This document shows positions 13,013 to 25,391 of a DNA stretch of 64,000 nucleotides, in pieces; the stretch's first letter is position 1; every line of letters starts with the position of its first letter. The notes under the pieces were generated by a model. That model was not told the origin of the DNA and did no database searches. It saw only the letters and a program-made list of their open reading frames with translations. The DNA comes from Dactylellina haptotyla (taxonomy: Eukaryota; Ascomycota; Orbiliomycetes; Orbiliales; Orbiliaceae), in contig CM062384.1 of assembly GCA_031310005.1 (NCBI GenBank), forward strand, positions 682,001-746,000. Reading direction: 5' to 3'. Made by a program: the position numbers and the translations under genes.

Positions 13013-14936
13013 TCACTGTGCTCGTAAATGTCGGACAACCATCAAAGTACATCCGAATCCGCATGCAGCTTGAACAACTTCAGCGTTGCTACCGCAATCC
13101 CGAAGTATCATATCATCCCAGCGTCGCCATATGCTGCGCTCTCGTTTGGCTTCCTCATCAATGCCAAGAGCTGTTGGCAGACACCTAAATTCCACCCCAA
13201 ATCCCGTCTGCCCCATATCACTCCCTCCGGAGACCCACACACCCCGACCTCCAGTTTCAATCATCACAGCATGATCCTCCCCTATGGCCATATTCTCAAA
13301 TTCCAACGGCTGACCAGTTCTCACGTCGAGGATATCAATCATTTGAACGTCTTCATCTTCAACCTCTTGAGCATCCGCATGTACGGGTACATTGATATTT
13401 TCCGTTCCATCACCTCCCCATATATATCCTGTACCATCTTGTGCCAGCGCAAGTTGCACGTGTCCACCCGGATTGCCCGCAATTTGTGCTATGAACACAC
13501 CATCAAGAGCCGTAACCTGGCCCCACCCGCAGCCGTTAGAAAGATCCCCTGAAGTGTCTGGGGATACAGTAGCACTGGGCGGCCTCCCGAGCGAATTGAA
13601 CCTTCCATCACCATAAGTATACACGTTCCCGGCAGATGTCAAGGCTATAAACCCTGTAGATGTAGCGTCAACCTTCGTAAACCTCTCCCCGGGATCGGCA
13701 CCATATTCGCCAATTGGTAAGCGGAAGATAGAAACGGGGTCCACATCACCGGCAGAGAATGATTCGAAAGTTGAATCATAGAGCCGGTCTGTGATTGATT
13801 TTACTGGTGGGTATATCTTGACGATGCTGCCTATCCTGGTTTCCTTGTGGTCTTGCGTTTCGAAATACAGAAAGCACAATTCTCCTAATCTATTGATCTG
13901 GATATCAACGAGAGCACGTGGCTCGTAAATATTAGGCAGCTCAGTAAGAGACCATGCAGCCAGTGAGAATGCTAAAACGCCACCGTCGGTTAGGATAACT
14001 CCGATGAACGCCCAGCGGGTCCCGAATGCGCTTTTGATATTGCTCGTTCGGAGATTTGAAGGCAGCGCAATAGGGAGTTCCCGGTGCCTGCCATGATTGA
14101 GTGGAGTCAATGTCGGGAGAAGGCCACGAAGGTAGAGCTGCCCGTCGCGTTCCACTAAATTGAATCGAAAATAACGTAAATGTCAGCTTCTTTAATCTGG
14201 AGGATTCTTATTGCTTTTATTTGCCCACGTGCGCGCGTGGTAATTTCAAAGAGCTGTGTTCTGCGAACGGGATCCCCTTCCATCGTCTAATATAAACCTC
14301 GCTTCGAGTACATAATCTGACACATGCTCAGCTTCAAGAAAATCGTCTCCGCAAATTTAATCGAGCTGGAGCAACCGGGTAAGGCAGCCCACCAACTTTA
14401 CGTTACGGGACATCTTCGATCCGATGGAAAAGCAAGAATTCGCATACCCTCCCAGAAAAAGGAAGAATAGAAAAAAACATGGACAACTTACCGCATATGC
14501 TATTCACTCCAACGTACAGGAGACGCATCGACTCGCTCGCCGTCACGATAACCGTGGGGGTATCAACCGTCGCGAACAAACTAGGCTCCCGCGCCGCACT
14601 TGCAAGGGTAGCAAGCTTGGATGCAGATCCATCCGTGTCATCAGATAGCCAACTCGCGTCAGGAACGATGTCACGGTCACGATCGTGGGCCAACTGACCG
14701 TGCATATTGCAACCGCATGCCAGAAGTTGGTATTGATAATGGGAACCACCACCGCCAACGGTAGCATCTCCGATATCCGGTGCGCCGTCGTTACGAATCT
14801 TTTGATCGTCGGCACCAGAGTTGGATCTTGATTGTGCACGTAGCTGGCTATCCCTGTCATCGGTTGGCGATAGCCTTCTTTTCCGTGACATTGAAACCGT
14901 TCCTGCTGCGCCAGCAGGTCGTTCCTGTGGATCCAT
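13013..14936 (-). CDS. RCC1-like beta-propeller protein
   Basis: Two exons, 14936-14492 and 14154-13013, join in phase 1 to 528 residues. The N-terminal ~50 residues are basic and Ser-rich. The first propeller blade is seen as LLACGCNMHGQLAHD, where family members read WG.N..GQLG. Later blades are GFIALTSAGNVYTYGDGRFN, QLALAQDGTGYIWGGDG and DHAVMIETGGRGVWVSGGSD. These are RCC1-type repeats with the usual Gly-rich turns, although the middle blades are degenerate. RCC1-family propellers act as scaffolds or, in true RCC1, as a Ran exchange factor; this divergent version (closer in style to ATS1-like propellers) cannot be assigned a partner. The 337-bp intron is long. The start is the first ATG in a frame that stays open. 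Confidence 0.75.
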
Positions 14937-16993
14937 ACATGTGCCTCAGGAACCTTCCCCAGGATTTGGGGCTGGTGAATTCGCGAAGCTTAGGGGCAAG
15001 ATTTCAGTCTGCGGGTAAGGGATGGCGGGGGTTGTGACAGAGGAAGCCTAACCCGAATGCCTTTTATTATTTCAGGACCATGGATTAGCGCTGCGGCTGT
15101 TTTAGGATCTCTGAAGCCTTTGGGGGGCAAGCCGTAACGGAAATACTTAGCGAGAAGGGTTGCCGACTGGCCTAGAATTCGCAACGTCTGCAACGGCGGC
15201 CATGTGTTGCAGGCCAGGAACCAGCGCGAGGTGGGTCCAGACTTCGGCTCCACAGGTGAAGGTACGCCCAGCAGAGCCTCCACCGCCCCAGGCCCGGTTT
15301 TCGCATCGTATATCTGAAACGTATCTGCCTTTCGGCTTCCACGCAGTGGGGCCAGATCTTGAGAGCCTCTACATTGTTTCAAGTGACTTCACACATACTG
15401 TCAGCCTTGAAGAAAAGAAAAATAGTCCGAAAAATGGATAAGAACGGTCGGGGCTGTTTCGAGCTACTGCACCCGAGCTCTGCCAGGTTCTCCAGATGCA
15501 AAAAAAAAATAGAGCCTTACAAAAGCGCGATTATCTACAAAGTTAGCGATCATCAACGAGCTCGCAGACAGCCAGGCAGATTCTTCTGACTGCCTGTCTT
15601 GTCGGTGCCAATGTGTTCGAAAATTTTGCCGTCCGAACCCGCCACTGCCGGTCTTATATTCATCTGGACAAGGCCATGGACAGATAGCACCCTCGGCATG
15701 CCGATCTCTGGTAGAATAGCAATTGAAATCTCGGATATGTTGGTCATGCTGGGGTCCGTTGGGGGATATCTTCCTAGGATATAGCCGCCTAACTTGAGAT
15801 CTTCCCTTATCGTAGTATTTGCAACCACGGGTATCGGACTGCCAGAGAAGGACATGCCAACCAACCCGCTTAACGCACTTGTGCTAAGGGTCCTGCTCTC
15901 TCGGGCAATCGAACTGGCGATGCCGAAATAGGCCCAACAACTTTTTCTGACCGTCCTTACGGATCATCGGTCCAGGCGGTGCAGTTCTTCTACCGTTTTA
16001 TCCCTCGCATTCGGAAGGATAACACTTCGTGGCCAATCAATACCGGCCGAGGAGTAACGCCCACATAGGAGTTTCCTCGAGTTATTCGACCATCCATTCC
16101 ATTTCCATACACCGCAGAAACTCTTTTTGACAATTTTTTTCTCGAATGCACATCAATAGTAGTTTAACTATGCGCGCCCGCTCAGATATTACCCGTACGA
16201 GTTGAACCTTGAACATGAAAATCCGCTAATACATTCGTAATACTTCACGGATCGCAAATAAAAAGCTAAAGTTGTTCACAAGCACGGAAAACCGGCACCG
16301 TCTCGGAGTCTCTAAATTTGGCGTTGGATCTTCATACTCTGCCACCTTCGTTGTCGGAATCGTAACGGAGAAAAACTTCTTCTCCCTGGGATGTTTTGAA
16401 AAGAGAGAAATAAAGAGAAAAGGTCTCATTCATAACGGGTAATTGAAAATGACGAATCCATTGCCCATCGTTAAGAGAATGAAAATCGATTTTCTTCTCA
16501 TCTTGGATGATCTGAAATATTTCCGGTTTGCCTCGGACCCCGGTTTTGGCCATTTCGGAAGCCCCCCCCAAACTCACTGATAAATTGTTCTCAATAGGAT
16601 TTTTGTAGATTCCAAGTTGGAAAAAGTTAAAATTTGTTAATCTTCAAACCAAAATCGCTAATATAATGCTTCCAAACCCTTTCTCGTAACGTTGACCGAA
16701 TGTGAATATGTGAACATGTGAAGGAAAGATATATGTACGTTTTCCCAAAGGTATCCTTGAAAACTCATGAAAAGATGAATAAAAGCCATGCTGTGAAAGA
16801 GACACTCAGATACGCCAATGTAAAGATTTCTCGCTCAGAAAGTTTGTCAAAAGACATGAAAAATAAAAATAAAAGAACTTTAAACATGAAAGAAAACAGC
16901 CATCGTGGGGGTAAAATGATAATCGTATACACAGGAAGGAATGTCCACAAATTCTCCTCCATTAAAAACTTATTACTATGTTGTTTGAGTCAT
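14937..16993. other. Intergenic; possible unassigned or decayed coding traces on minus strand
   Basis: Between the RCC1-like gene and the next gene, the minus strand has two neighbouring open stretches (about 15.95-15.55 kb and 15.38-14.99 kb) with protein-like composition, for example SEISIAILPEIGMPRVLSVH. They do not join into one frame with convincing splice sites, and I recognise no family. They could be relics or chance. The part from 16.1 to 16.95 kb is AT-rich with nothing visible. Confidence 0.3.
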
Positions 16994-18391
16994 CTATTTT
17001 CGCTGTTTGAATAGATTCTCTCCAAGCCATCTCCAGTTGTACCTGGCATTGTCGCCACCCAGACACTCCAAAGTTTGCACCAACTCCTCCTTGAACCCGG
17101 CAACACAATGGATGTTTGGCTGGTTCGCGTGGTTCGGTTTCGACGAAGCAAGGTCGTTGCCGTAGGTGCACAGAAACTGAGCGACCTGGCTGGGCTTTGG
17201 CACACATCTATTACCGGAAAGAATGGATTCCTTCCAGAATTGGTTCCAGGCGTCGCGAACGTGAATGCGAGTATAATACTCGCAAGAATCTTTGTGAGGA
17301 CACGAGATGGTGTGGTCGTAGTCGAAATCGTCCCAGGGGCTGTTCTCATGGAATGACTTGATACGGCGGACGTAGCGGCACCACTCGGCAGAAAATAGCT
17401 GCTGCAATTGGACAGGGACTGAATTGAGATATTCAGTCCATCTCGCAGAGGGCTCGCCGCAGTCATAATCTGGGTAGTCATCGAGAAGAGTGCGGACCGC
17501 TTCGTGAAGAATTGGTCGAATCTGATGGGTGATTGTCATAGGGATGCTGGGTCGTTCGGCGGCGAATGGTGCGCAGGCCTTGATTGTAATGAGGGGATGG
17601 AATACGGCGCCTTGACGGAGATGGTTGATGCACGATTGAATTAACGCTTCGTTATTCGTGGCGATACCAGTGTTAAGCAACGAGCAGATATTCGAATCAT
17701 CTGGTTTTGCGGCATGACTGGGAAAACATACATATTAGCCAACTGTTCTATACAGATTTTCAATATGGGGTATATATGTAACTTACATGTAATCGTTGAA
17801 TGGGGGAACCATTCTTTTTGGCGAAATTGGATCCCCCATAACAACATCGCAAAACGATGTGGCAATTGTGCTTTTGCTCTTCGTCGCAGTGTCGTAGGAG
17901 CACCTTGATCTTGCTTCTTCGGATACCTGGTCCAGACCTGAACCGGACTTCTTGGAGAGACCTGAGTTCGTCCTTGAGGGCACAGGTCTGGCTGGCTTGG
18001 AAACTTTCCATTTGCGACTCCTTGTATCATTCGATTGGGGTTTTGTCTTGCGCCCACTATTAGTCCGAGGCGACTCATATATGTCGTCGACTACCTCAGT
18101 AACTGTGACGATGGCAGAGGTTTTCTTGTAATTGTCATAGTCATAGTCGACTTTATTGGGAACAACAGTAACTGTGGACATGTTACCAAGCGGCTGAAAA
18201 GAGTGGGTCAAGGTGGATAGCCGTCTAAGAGAAGCTTCGCATCGCTTCACCAAGGCATCGACCTCTTGCGGCCGTTCGAAGGATATTGGAGACGGAATTT
18301 TGTTGGATAGGAAAGGATCGTGGAGTTTTGGAAGCAAGGTGAGAGTGGGAAGTTGAGGTAAAGACATTGGTTGGGTGATATCGTCAAGCAT
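16994..18391 (-). CDS. Hypothetical two-exon protein
   Basis: Exons 18391-17787 and 17717-16994 join in phase 2 through a 69-bp intron with a CCCAG acceptor, giving 442 residues. The first ~200 residues are Ser/Thr/Lys-rich and likely disordered. The second half looks folded, with conserved-looking Trp and Cys residues (CGEPSARWTEYLNSVPVQL, SCPHKDSCEYYTRIHVRDAW, HCVAGFKEELVQTLECLGG). There is no signal peptide or membrane segment. I do not recognise a domain. It stands alone, with a 7-kb gene-free region directly upstream of its start, which may hold its promoter. The gene call is supported by a clean splice junction and by codon composition on both sides of it. Confidence 0.65.
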
Positions 18392-21300
18392 CTTGCTCTT
18401 ATTATTTAAGAAAGAAGTGGAAAGAGAAAGAAGTAAATATAAAAAAAAGGGTCCGAAGCGACAATGAATTAAATATATGCGCCGTGCTTGACGCCCTTAT
18501 ATTCTTACCCCGAAAAGGGACCAAGAAGACCTCCTCACTTCGATAAGTAGGCTAAGCTACTAATCTAATAAGGAAGTGGGCGGCGTGGGTCGAGATGTTG
18601 TGGAGGCTGCGGACGCAAACACCAAAGTGGTATAACCGTAAAAACGAAGGTGCAAGGCTAGGCCCAGACTGAGGAGAACGAAAGTAACGAGTCCCGTGGA
18701 AGAGGATACAGGGTGCCGCTGCGACCGTAGGCTGGGGATTATATGCACGTTAATGCACGTTCCGGCTGGCAGGAGCTGTGAACTCTCTTTGGGTTCCCAA
18801 AGGAGACAAGAGCCTACTTGCCTGGGTGTGGTAGGCGGTTGCGAGGCCCGCACAACTTTTTTTTCTTCTGGCTTATCCCACTTGTGCCCACCGTGCTAGT
18901 TGTCTCGGACACCTCGCTAGAGAGGAGAGGGAGAAGGTTGTATATTTGGAAGCGTCGAGATTGTGAATTGTACGGAGGTATATTCTTCGCGCACGTAGGT
19001 AGTCGGACCGCCAAGTGTCAATTCGGCCGCGGTGGAGTTGATGAGGGAGAATATTCTCGTGGGTATGCGGTGCGAGTGCTGCAGTTAAACGGCAATTTCC
19101 TGTATCACCGTGCTCACGTTTTTATAAATTTCTCTCCTAAGAGGGAGGAAAAAAATAAAATATTTTTTTGTGGCGAGAATTAGCCCGGTTGGCTGCGATA
19201 TTTCGCGCTGGGGTGTGGAAAACGGTGGATTATTTTGTTTTTTGAGCCGGGTGGGAAAAGGGTGGAGAGGTCAGGTATCGTATGTATCGTGGGAAATAGG
19301 CATGTGGAGGTTATATAATATGCAGGCAAAAGAAATAAAATAAAATCGGACTGTATCGAAGGTATTTCGGAGAGACCGTGGAGTTTACAACGGGAAAAGT
19401 AGCATTGGAAAGAGAAGACATCGTGAGTCTGTTGGAGAGGGGTTTGAGCCTTTTCTATTAATTGGTTTTCTCAATTTATTTTTGCCCGAATGTTAAAATG
19501 CAAATGGCATTTGGGCCGGTTAGTAGCTGCTGCAAAGGAAACAAAACGTCTGATCCTTTGAATAGCTCGGGTCCCCTAGTTATTTTCTCTCACGCTGATC
19601 ACTATCGAGTTCGGGAATTCTTTACGCGGTCTGTCAAGGACAGCCCAGAGCGTGCTCACACAAACAAGCATATCTTTGACCAAACGAGGAACGAGGGGGT
19701 CCATCGTGGTTTCGGTCTGGTGGCATGGGCTTTTTTTTTTTTTTTTTTTTTTTGTTCTTTTATTCTTTCGCTATTTTGGCTGTTAAGAGCTAAGCGGTGG
19801 CATGATCAAACCCGTCCACTGATTCCCTCCGTACCCACTGCGCTGCTGGCTAAGGGCCCCATCCGGCGGGGATCTCTGGCAATGGTACCTCACCTCAGGG
19901 CCTGACAGGGTGTTACAGGTAAAGAACGAACACGCCACTTTTCCAGTCCGCACGGGCGAACGAGCTTAAGCGTGGCAGAACAAAAGAAAGAGAAACGGAA
20001 GGGGCGCCATCCCAAAGCAAGCACAGACTGGCCCAGCATCCCCCCGAACAATCTCATATGGTTGGTGTACCTGTACCAAGTTTGAAGATCGTGAAGGTTT
20101 CGGATGCTTACATTGCAGACATGAACGGCCGAGCGGTTTGAAATGCACAAAGCACGGTTGAAGATTGGCCGTTCTGAAATTTTCCACTGCCAATCCCCCA
20201 AAACATTTTCTCCGTTAGGGTGGGGCAAAATCCTAGAAGCTCATCGACAGAGCGGGCGATGCGAGAAATGGAAAGCTACATGTCCGGTACATGGGGAATC
20301 GAAAAGAAGGGTTCCTCGCTCTGGGAGAATAAGCAAACCACACAGTCAGAAAGCTAAACGACACCTGCAAAAATACCGATCTAGGAAGGGTCCTTGCTGC
20401 GGTCTGGACATCGGATTCTGCGCCTGCATCTTGCAATTGCTATCCATCCCCAACCTGGCCAAAGTGCCAGCGTTGGGCAGCTCTCGCCAGTTGCAAACAG
20501 ATCTACACAGCTTCCTTCCCCCACCAAGCGCCTTGCCAGCTTGGCCCCCCCTCGATGTTTCCACCGTTTCAAGGCAATACCGCGTAAACAGAGCGGTACT
20601 CTGTATGTATCTGTAGTAGCTCTGCCCGTCCTGCGAAATGCAATAGCCATTTCCAGATATATTGTGAGGTCTAGTCCCGCCCAGAGCCTAAGATCCTCGC
20701 AAGGAAACATGGCTAGCCCACCGGGTGTCTCTATTCTCTCGCCCGTTCGATAGCCTACTGAAAAGCTCCAACCGAGGCTGTTTTCGACAGGTTCGAACCA
20801 GTCGACCCACTCCATGCTTACATCCCCGGGCCCAAATTTATGGAATAAGACAAAAATGCCATGCATGGGAAGAGACCCAGCCAGATGGTGTTTCCGAGGC
20901 CAGAAAATTTCTTTTTTATTACTATTTCTTCTGGTTCTGCGCCCATTGCCTAGGCCCTTCGAAAAGTGTGTTTTATTCACCTCAACTCCGCGCTGGGGCG
21001 ACACGACTATCGTGGGCTCGCTGTTCCCCAATTGTAGACACATAGGACTCTCAAAAGGGCAGTCAGTGTTTTTCCGCCCTCCTCCTCCTCGAGTAGGCAT
21101 AGAGTGTCCCTCTGATCCGTTCCTTTGTTCGTTGGCAGAGGAGGCTTCGCAGATCTAGACTGCGTCGAACCAACGAGCTCGCTATTAACAAGAAAATATC
21201 ACTCGCATTCCACCCCCAACTGTCCTGTAACCGAAGGATCACTCAGCATCTATTTCCCGTACTAGTTATTGACTTCCGCGATACTTTACTTAGTCTGCGA

Positions 21301-24300
21301 ATCCAACAGTTGTTACTCCTAAATTAGCCTGCACGAGAGCTTGTCAACTGGTCGGAACGTTTGTCGATCAATATTAACACCCACCCCAATCTATAATTTC
21401 GGCAATCCCCTCTTTTGTTTGGCTGGCTGGTTTGTGGACCAATTTCTGTGTGCGGCTGACCCTGTGTTTAGATCTGCTCCCACCTTTGGAACTTTCGGTT
21501 TGCGACTGTCCCAAATTCGAAATTTCTCGCTAAACAGAATCACTTTCGTAAGCTTCCGTCCACCGTTCTTCGACGAGGACCGTTAATCATGGTGCTCTTT
21601 CGGTCGAAGACAACCTCGTGATCCCCTGCTTGTGTGTCTAATTTGAGCATCCTCCGAGAGATCGACAGCCGGAGGAAATGAGCTTTTTTGACCGCAGTGT
21701 TTTTTTATCTCTCTGGACTGCTTTTTCTTCTTCCCGGATGTTACTCGCCGAACATACCACGATAACGCACTCTTTTCGTGGAACATGTTTGACGAAGGCT
21801 CTATGAGGTTTCGAGCATAGCTGAACCGACGAATTCGCCCAGGCAAGGAGAAGCAATTGACACTTGCATCTGTGTCAGGTTGCGACCTTTGGAGCCCTGT
21901 GCAAACCATGCTTTCATGCAATGCACTACTGACAATACCATGTGGCGCGTTCTCGAAGCACTTTTCCATTCGGTAAAATTTAATTTGCTCAGAATCCTCT
22001 GCCCTAGCGAGAGTTTCACGATGGTTTTTCTTGGTGTTTGTCCCTTCCTTCCCAACACTGAAATCTTGCTTTGTTCTAGAACAGTCGGGCCATGCAGTCT
22101 GTCAGGCAAGGGGGGCAGGACCATCACACCTTCGAAATGGAAGCTGTGGCAACAAAAGCATGGGATCCTAATATAACTTGTCAACAGCCTGAGATGCAGA
22201 GATTCTTCTCGCTTTGAGCGACCAATAGTTGCGTTTTGTCCACAGATCATGCATGTTCTGTGCAATATAGCCGAATTACTGTTGCATGCATGTTACCTGC
22301 TGCTCGCCTCGTAAGCGTCGACGCTCATTCCGTAGAAAACCCCAAGAAATGTTAGCTAATTATCTGAGAATATTGAGTTTTTCCCGTATACAGTTTCCTT
22401 AGAGGGAAAAGATAAGTGTCGATCATAATTATCTGAATTCATATTAACCTTTTTATCCCTTTTTTTTTGTCTGTTCTATTCTCGGCCGTGTGCGGTCTGT
22501 ATCTCATATCGGCGTGCAGCGCTTTTGGCCAGGTTTGTTCAATCTCGGGTACCGAGCACTCAACTTTCTCCTCAAGTTCTGGGGGCTTTTTACGGGCGCC
22601 ACAAAAATTAGGAGAATTTCCCAGCCCGTGGCGGAAGTGGCGGCTCGACAAGAAAAAAGTCTCCTTCGCTTTCGTATCTTTGGTTCACGACACGGGTGAT
22701 TGGTTAAATGAAATTTGCTCTGGCCCTTGAACAACCAAATTGCAAACTTGACAGCGGGCAATCTGACCAAACCACTGGGTCAGGAGAACATTTTTTTGAT
22801 CCCCCTCGTTTGTGGGCAATTATCGGAGAGACCCACATCATATCAACGAACCGTTCTTTCCCCCCTCAAGGTTCAAGCACTCGGAGATTGCAACCAGATA
22901 TCCTGTTTGCATCATTTTAGCTCGTCTGCTTTCTGCTTACTGGCTTGGTGGTTTGGATGTCCCCACAGAGACACCCAGAGGCCAAAGCTGTTGGGCTAAC
23001 CACGTGGTTGTCAGGAAAGGGGAAAGTGCGAAGCCCTGGCGAGGTGTTGTGGAATGGTCAGACCTGTATAAAAACATTGGCGATCCCTTCCTATCTTTTA
23101 CGTATACTTCATTTCATACAGACATTAACTCGGTCTATTTAAGCCCTGTTTCTCCTTTTTTCTTCTTTCTTTATTAGTGAACACAGATGATAATAAAATA
23201 ATCGAATATTGCTCGAGGCACGGTATATGATCCTATGTACTACCGTTTACCATAGCCAATTGGGTATCAACCCCGCGATTTCCTAGACGAAATTTTTGGT
23301 ATGATGAACACGGTATCCTTCCAGATCAAATCATGTCAATGCCAAAATCCTAGATAGCAGCAACAACCCCCCTATACCATGCATTTAATTCGCCGCTCGG
23401 TCTTATTAGAACATTGCATATTGTATTCACATACGAGCGCTTGCACTTCGCCGTGCCACGTTTTTCCATTCATTTTTGTCGATCACACGGGTACCGGGCC
23501 CTTCGGATAGCAGACCGGCTCGTCGTCTAGATTCCTCTTCTGGGTAGACTATACGATTGATTGATTGTTCTTCCCCATTATCCCCGTACACACGACAACC
23601 TTGATGCTAGTTAGCGCCTGTGAACTCGTGTGATTCTCCATTACCCAAAGTGATGATATTTGCTTTACAATTGTGGGGCCTGTGATAATGGTACCGCTTG
23701 TTCCTGCTGATCAATTTTGACAGTGACATCAATCGACCCGAAAAACCGGATTTTCTGATCGTAGGATATCGTACTTGTGAGATTTAATGATGTATTATTG
23801 TTTCACTGTTAGCTGAAAACATTTCGTATGCAATCTCATGAAGCTGAACTCTAAACCTCAAGGTGGTGAGAAAATAATACGATATCACCTTGTTATTCAG
23901 CCGCAACTGCGGTAGCAATTTACAATCAAATCTTTTGTTATATCGCATCAGAAGATTAGTATAATCTCATGTGTTGAGTACCTCACAAGCGGGTTTGCGA
24001 ACACCAAAAACATTCGGGCTTTCGTGAACCGGCTCACGGAATGCTTGGTTAGCAATTAATAATATTCCAGTACATACCAAACTTGCAGCGAAGCGCCATC
24101 ATGTAATGCACTTGAAAGCGCTATCCAAGAGCTCTCAACCCGGGTCCCAAAAGATAGGTGATCTTCGGTGTGGTATCGCGATCTGGAAGTCCTTCAGAGG
24201 CATGATGAATGAGGCGTTTCTTAGCGCCGGGCTAAGTGGGAAAACAAGAGCGAGTCCTCGGGTTGGCCGATGGAGATGCGGCATTTGATAGGGTGGATCT

Positions 24301-25391
24301 AAAGCCGCACAGAATTGAAATGGCTGAACGCTGAACTAACGTAACTAACCTTCGATGCGAGCTACATGTACCTCTCGAGGTTTCGAAAACTCTATTCCAC
24401 GTTTCGACCCGACGACTCGATTCTCGGGGAAAGTTCACGGCACGTTAACCTGTTGATTGGCTAGAGGAGAGACATGTTCCAGTGCGATGTGACGACGCTG
24501 CAGAGAGGTGCATCTTTTTCTCGCTTTCCTGTGCTTAGGCTCCAAGTTCTTGCGGACCCGCGCAGATGTGGACAATTGACTATGGGTTTCGCCTGTGAAT
24601 CCGGACTTGTGGGAAAACTCGTACAAGCAAGGGCACAGGGCATTGGATATTCCACCACATTGTTACGGACGCTACGTGTATCCGGGCCCGCTTGCTATCT
24701 CGCGTAGTGAACGAACCCGGATTTCCGGCATCGCGGTCGGAATCGTAGGGAAACCTTATCAAAATTTGGCGGTGGTCTCGAGAGAATTTCTGTCTCGGGA
24801 TGAGTGGATGAATTCTACTCACCCACGGGCTGCAGATGCAAGCCTCCAACGCAATAATGTCTCTGGTTACTGGCGAAGGGTTCACATTTCCACCGGTGGC
24901 TTGCGGTCTAGACGGCACGGCGTATTTTGCTGCATGTGCATGTCGGCGAAACTTGAGACCACATATGATATGAGTTCGACGAAAACCCCGCGTTTGGCGA
25001 CCGGTCCTTTCTCCTCGTATAGTCCACTTTTGAAATATCAGGTCATGATTTGTTTAGGAATATCGCAGATACGAGACTAATAAGTTGCTAATGTAGAATC
25101 GTATAAGCTAAATACAATATTGTCAGGATTAAGCTCTAAGTCTACATACAGACAAATTTTTGTAGAAGTTTAGATAAGATATTTGTTCGACAAGTAGCTT
25201 GGAAAGTAGCAAGAAATCCAAACAAATGCTCATGTCTAGAGTTGAAAAACTTGGAGTCACCTTTAACACACGGAATTCAGGTATGCTAGAACAACTAACT
25301 GTCTTTAGGTGTATAAATAATTTGGAGCTTTGAGGAAGAATACCTTACGCCCTGGTTTTAAGGATGGTGGGTACGATGTCAATTTCACAAG
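18392..25391. other. Gene-free stretch of 7.0 kb (second desert)
   Basis: No supported gene. Long ORFs exist (for example 239 codons on the minus strand near 20.4-21.1 kb), but they overlap equally long frames on the other strand, lack domains and lack flanking exons. Composition is near 50% GC until about 23.2 kb and then AT-richer. The stretch lies upstream of the 442-residue hypothetical gene and downstream of the secreted metallopeptidase-like gene. Confidence 0.5.
19731..19753. repeat. Poly-T tract of 23 bases
   Basis: An uninterrupted T run in the second gene desert. No SINE or LINE body is seen beside it, so it is best read as a simple repeat. Confidence 0.85.

Noticed and set aside
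19210-19235. Short match resembling the start of 5S rRNA (gggtgtggaaaac)
   Set aside because: Only about 13 bases agree; the rest of a 5S gene (~120 bases, internal control region) is absent.
20785-20800. ggttcgaacc, similar to a tRNA B box
   Set aside because: No A box or cloverleaf can be folded around it on either strand.
20381-21100. 239-codon open frame on the minus strand in the second gene desert
   Set aside because: Composition is random-looking (many Trp, Arg and Gly with no order), frames of similar length overlap it on the plus strand, and no flanking exon or domain is present.
24595-25080. 161-codon open frame on the plus strand
   Set aside because: No domain or splice partner, overlapping open frame on the other strand, and no promoter signal.
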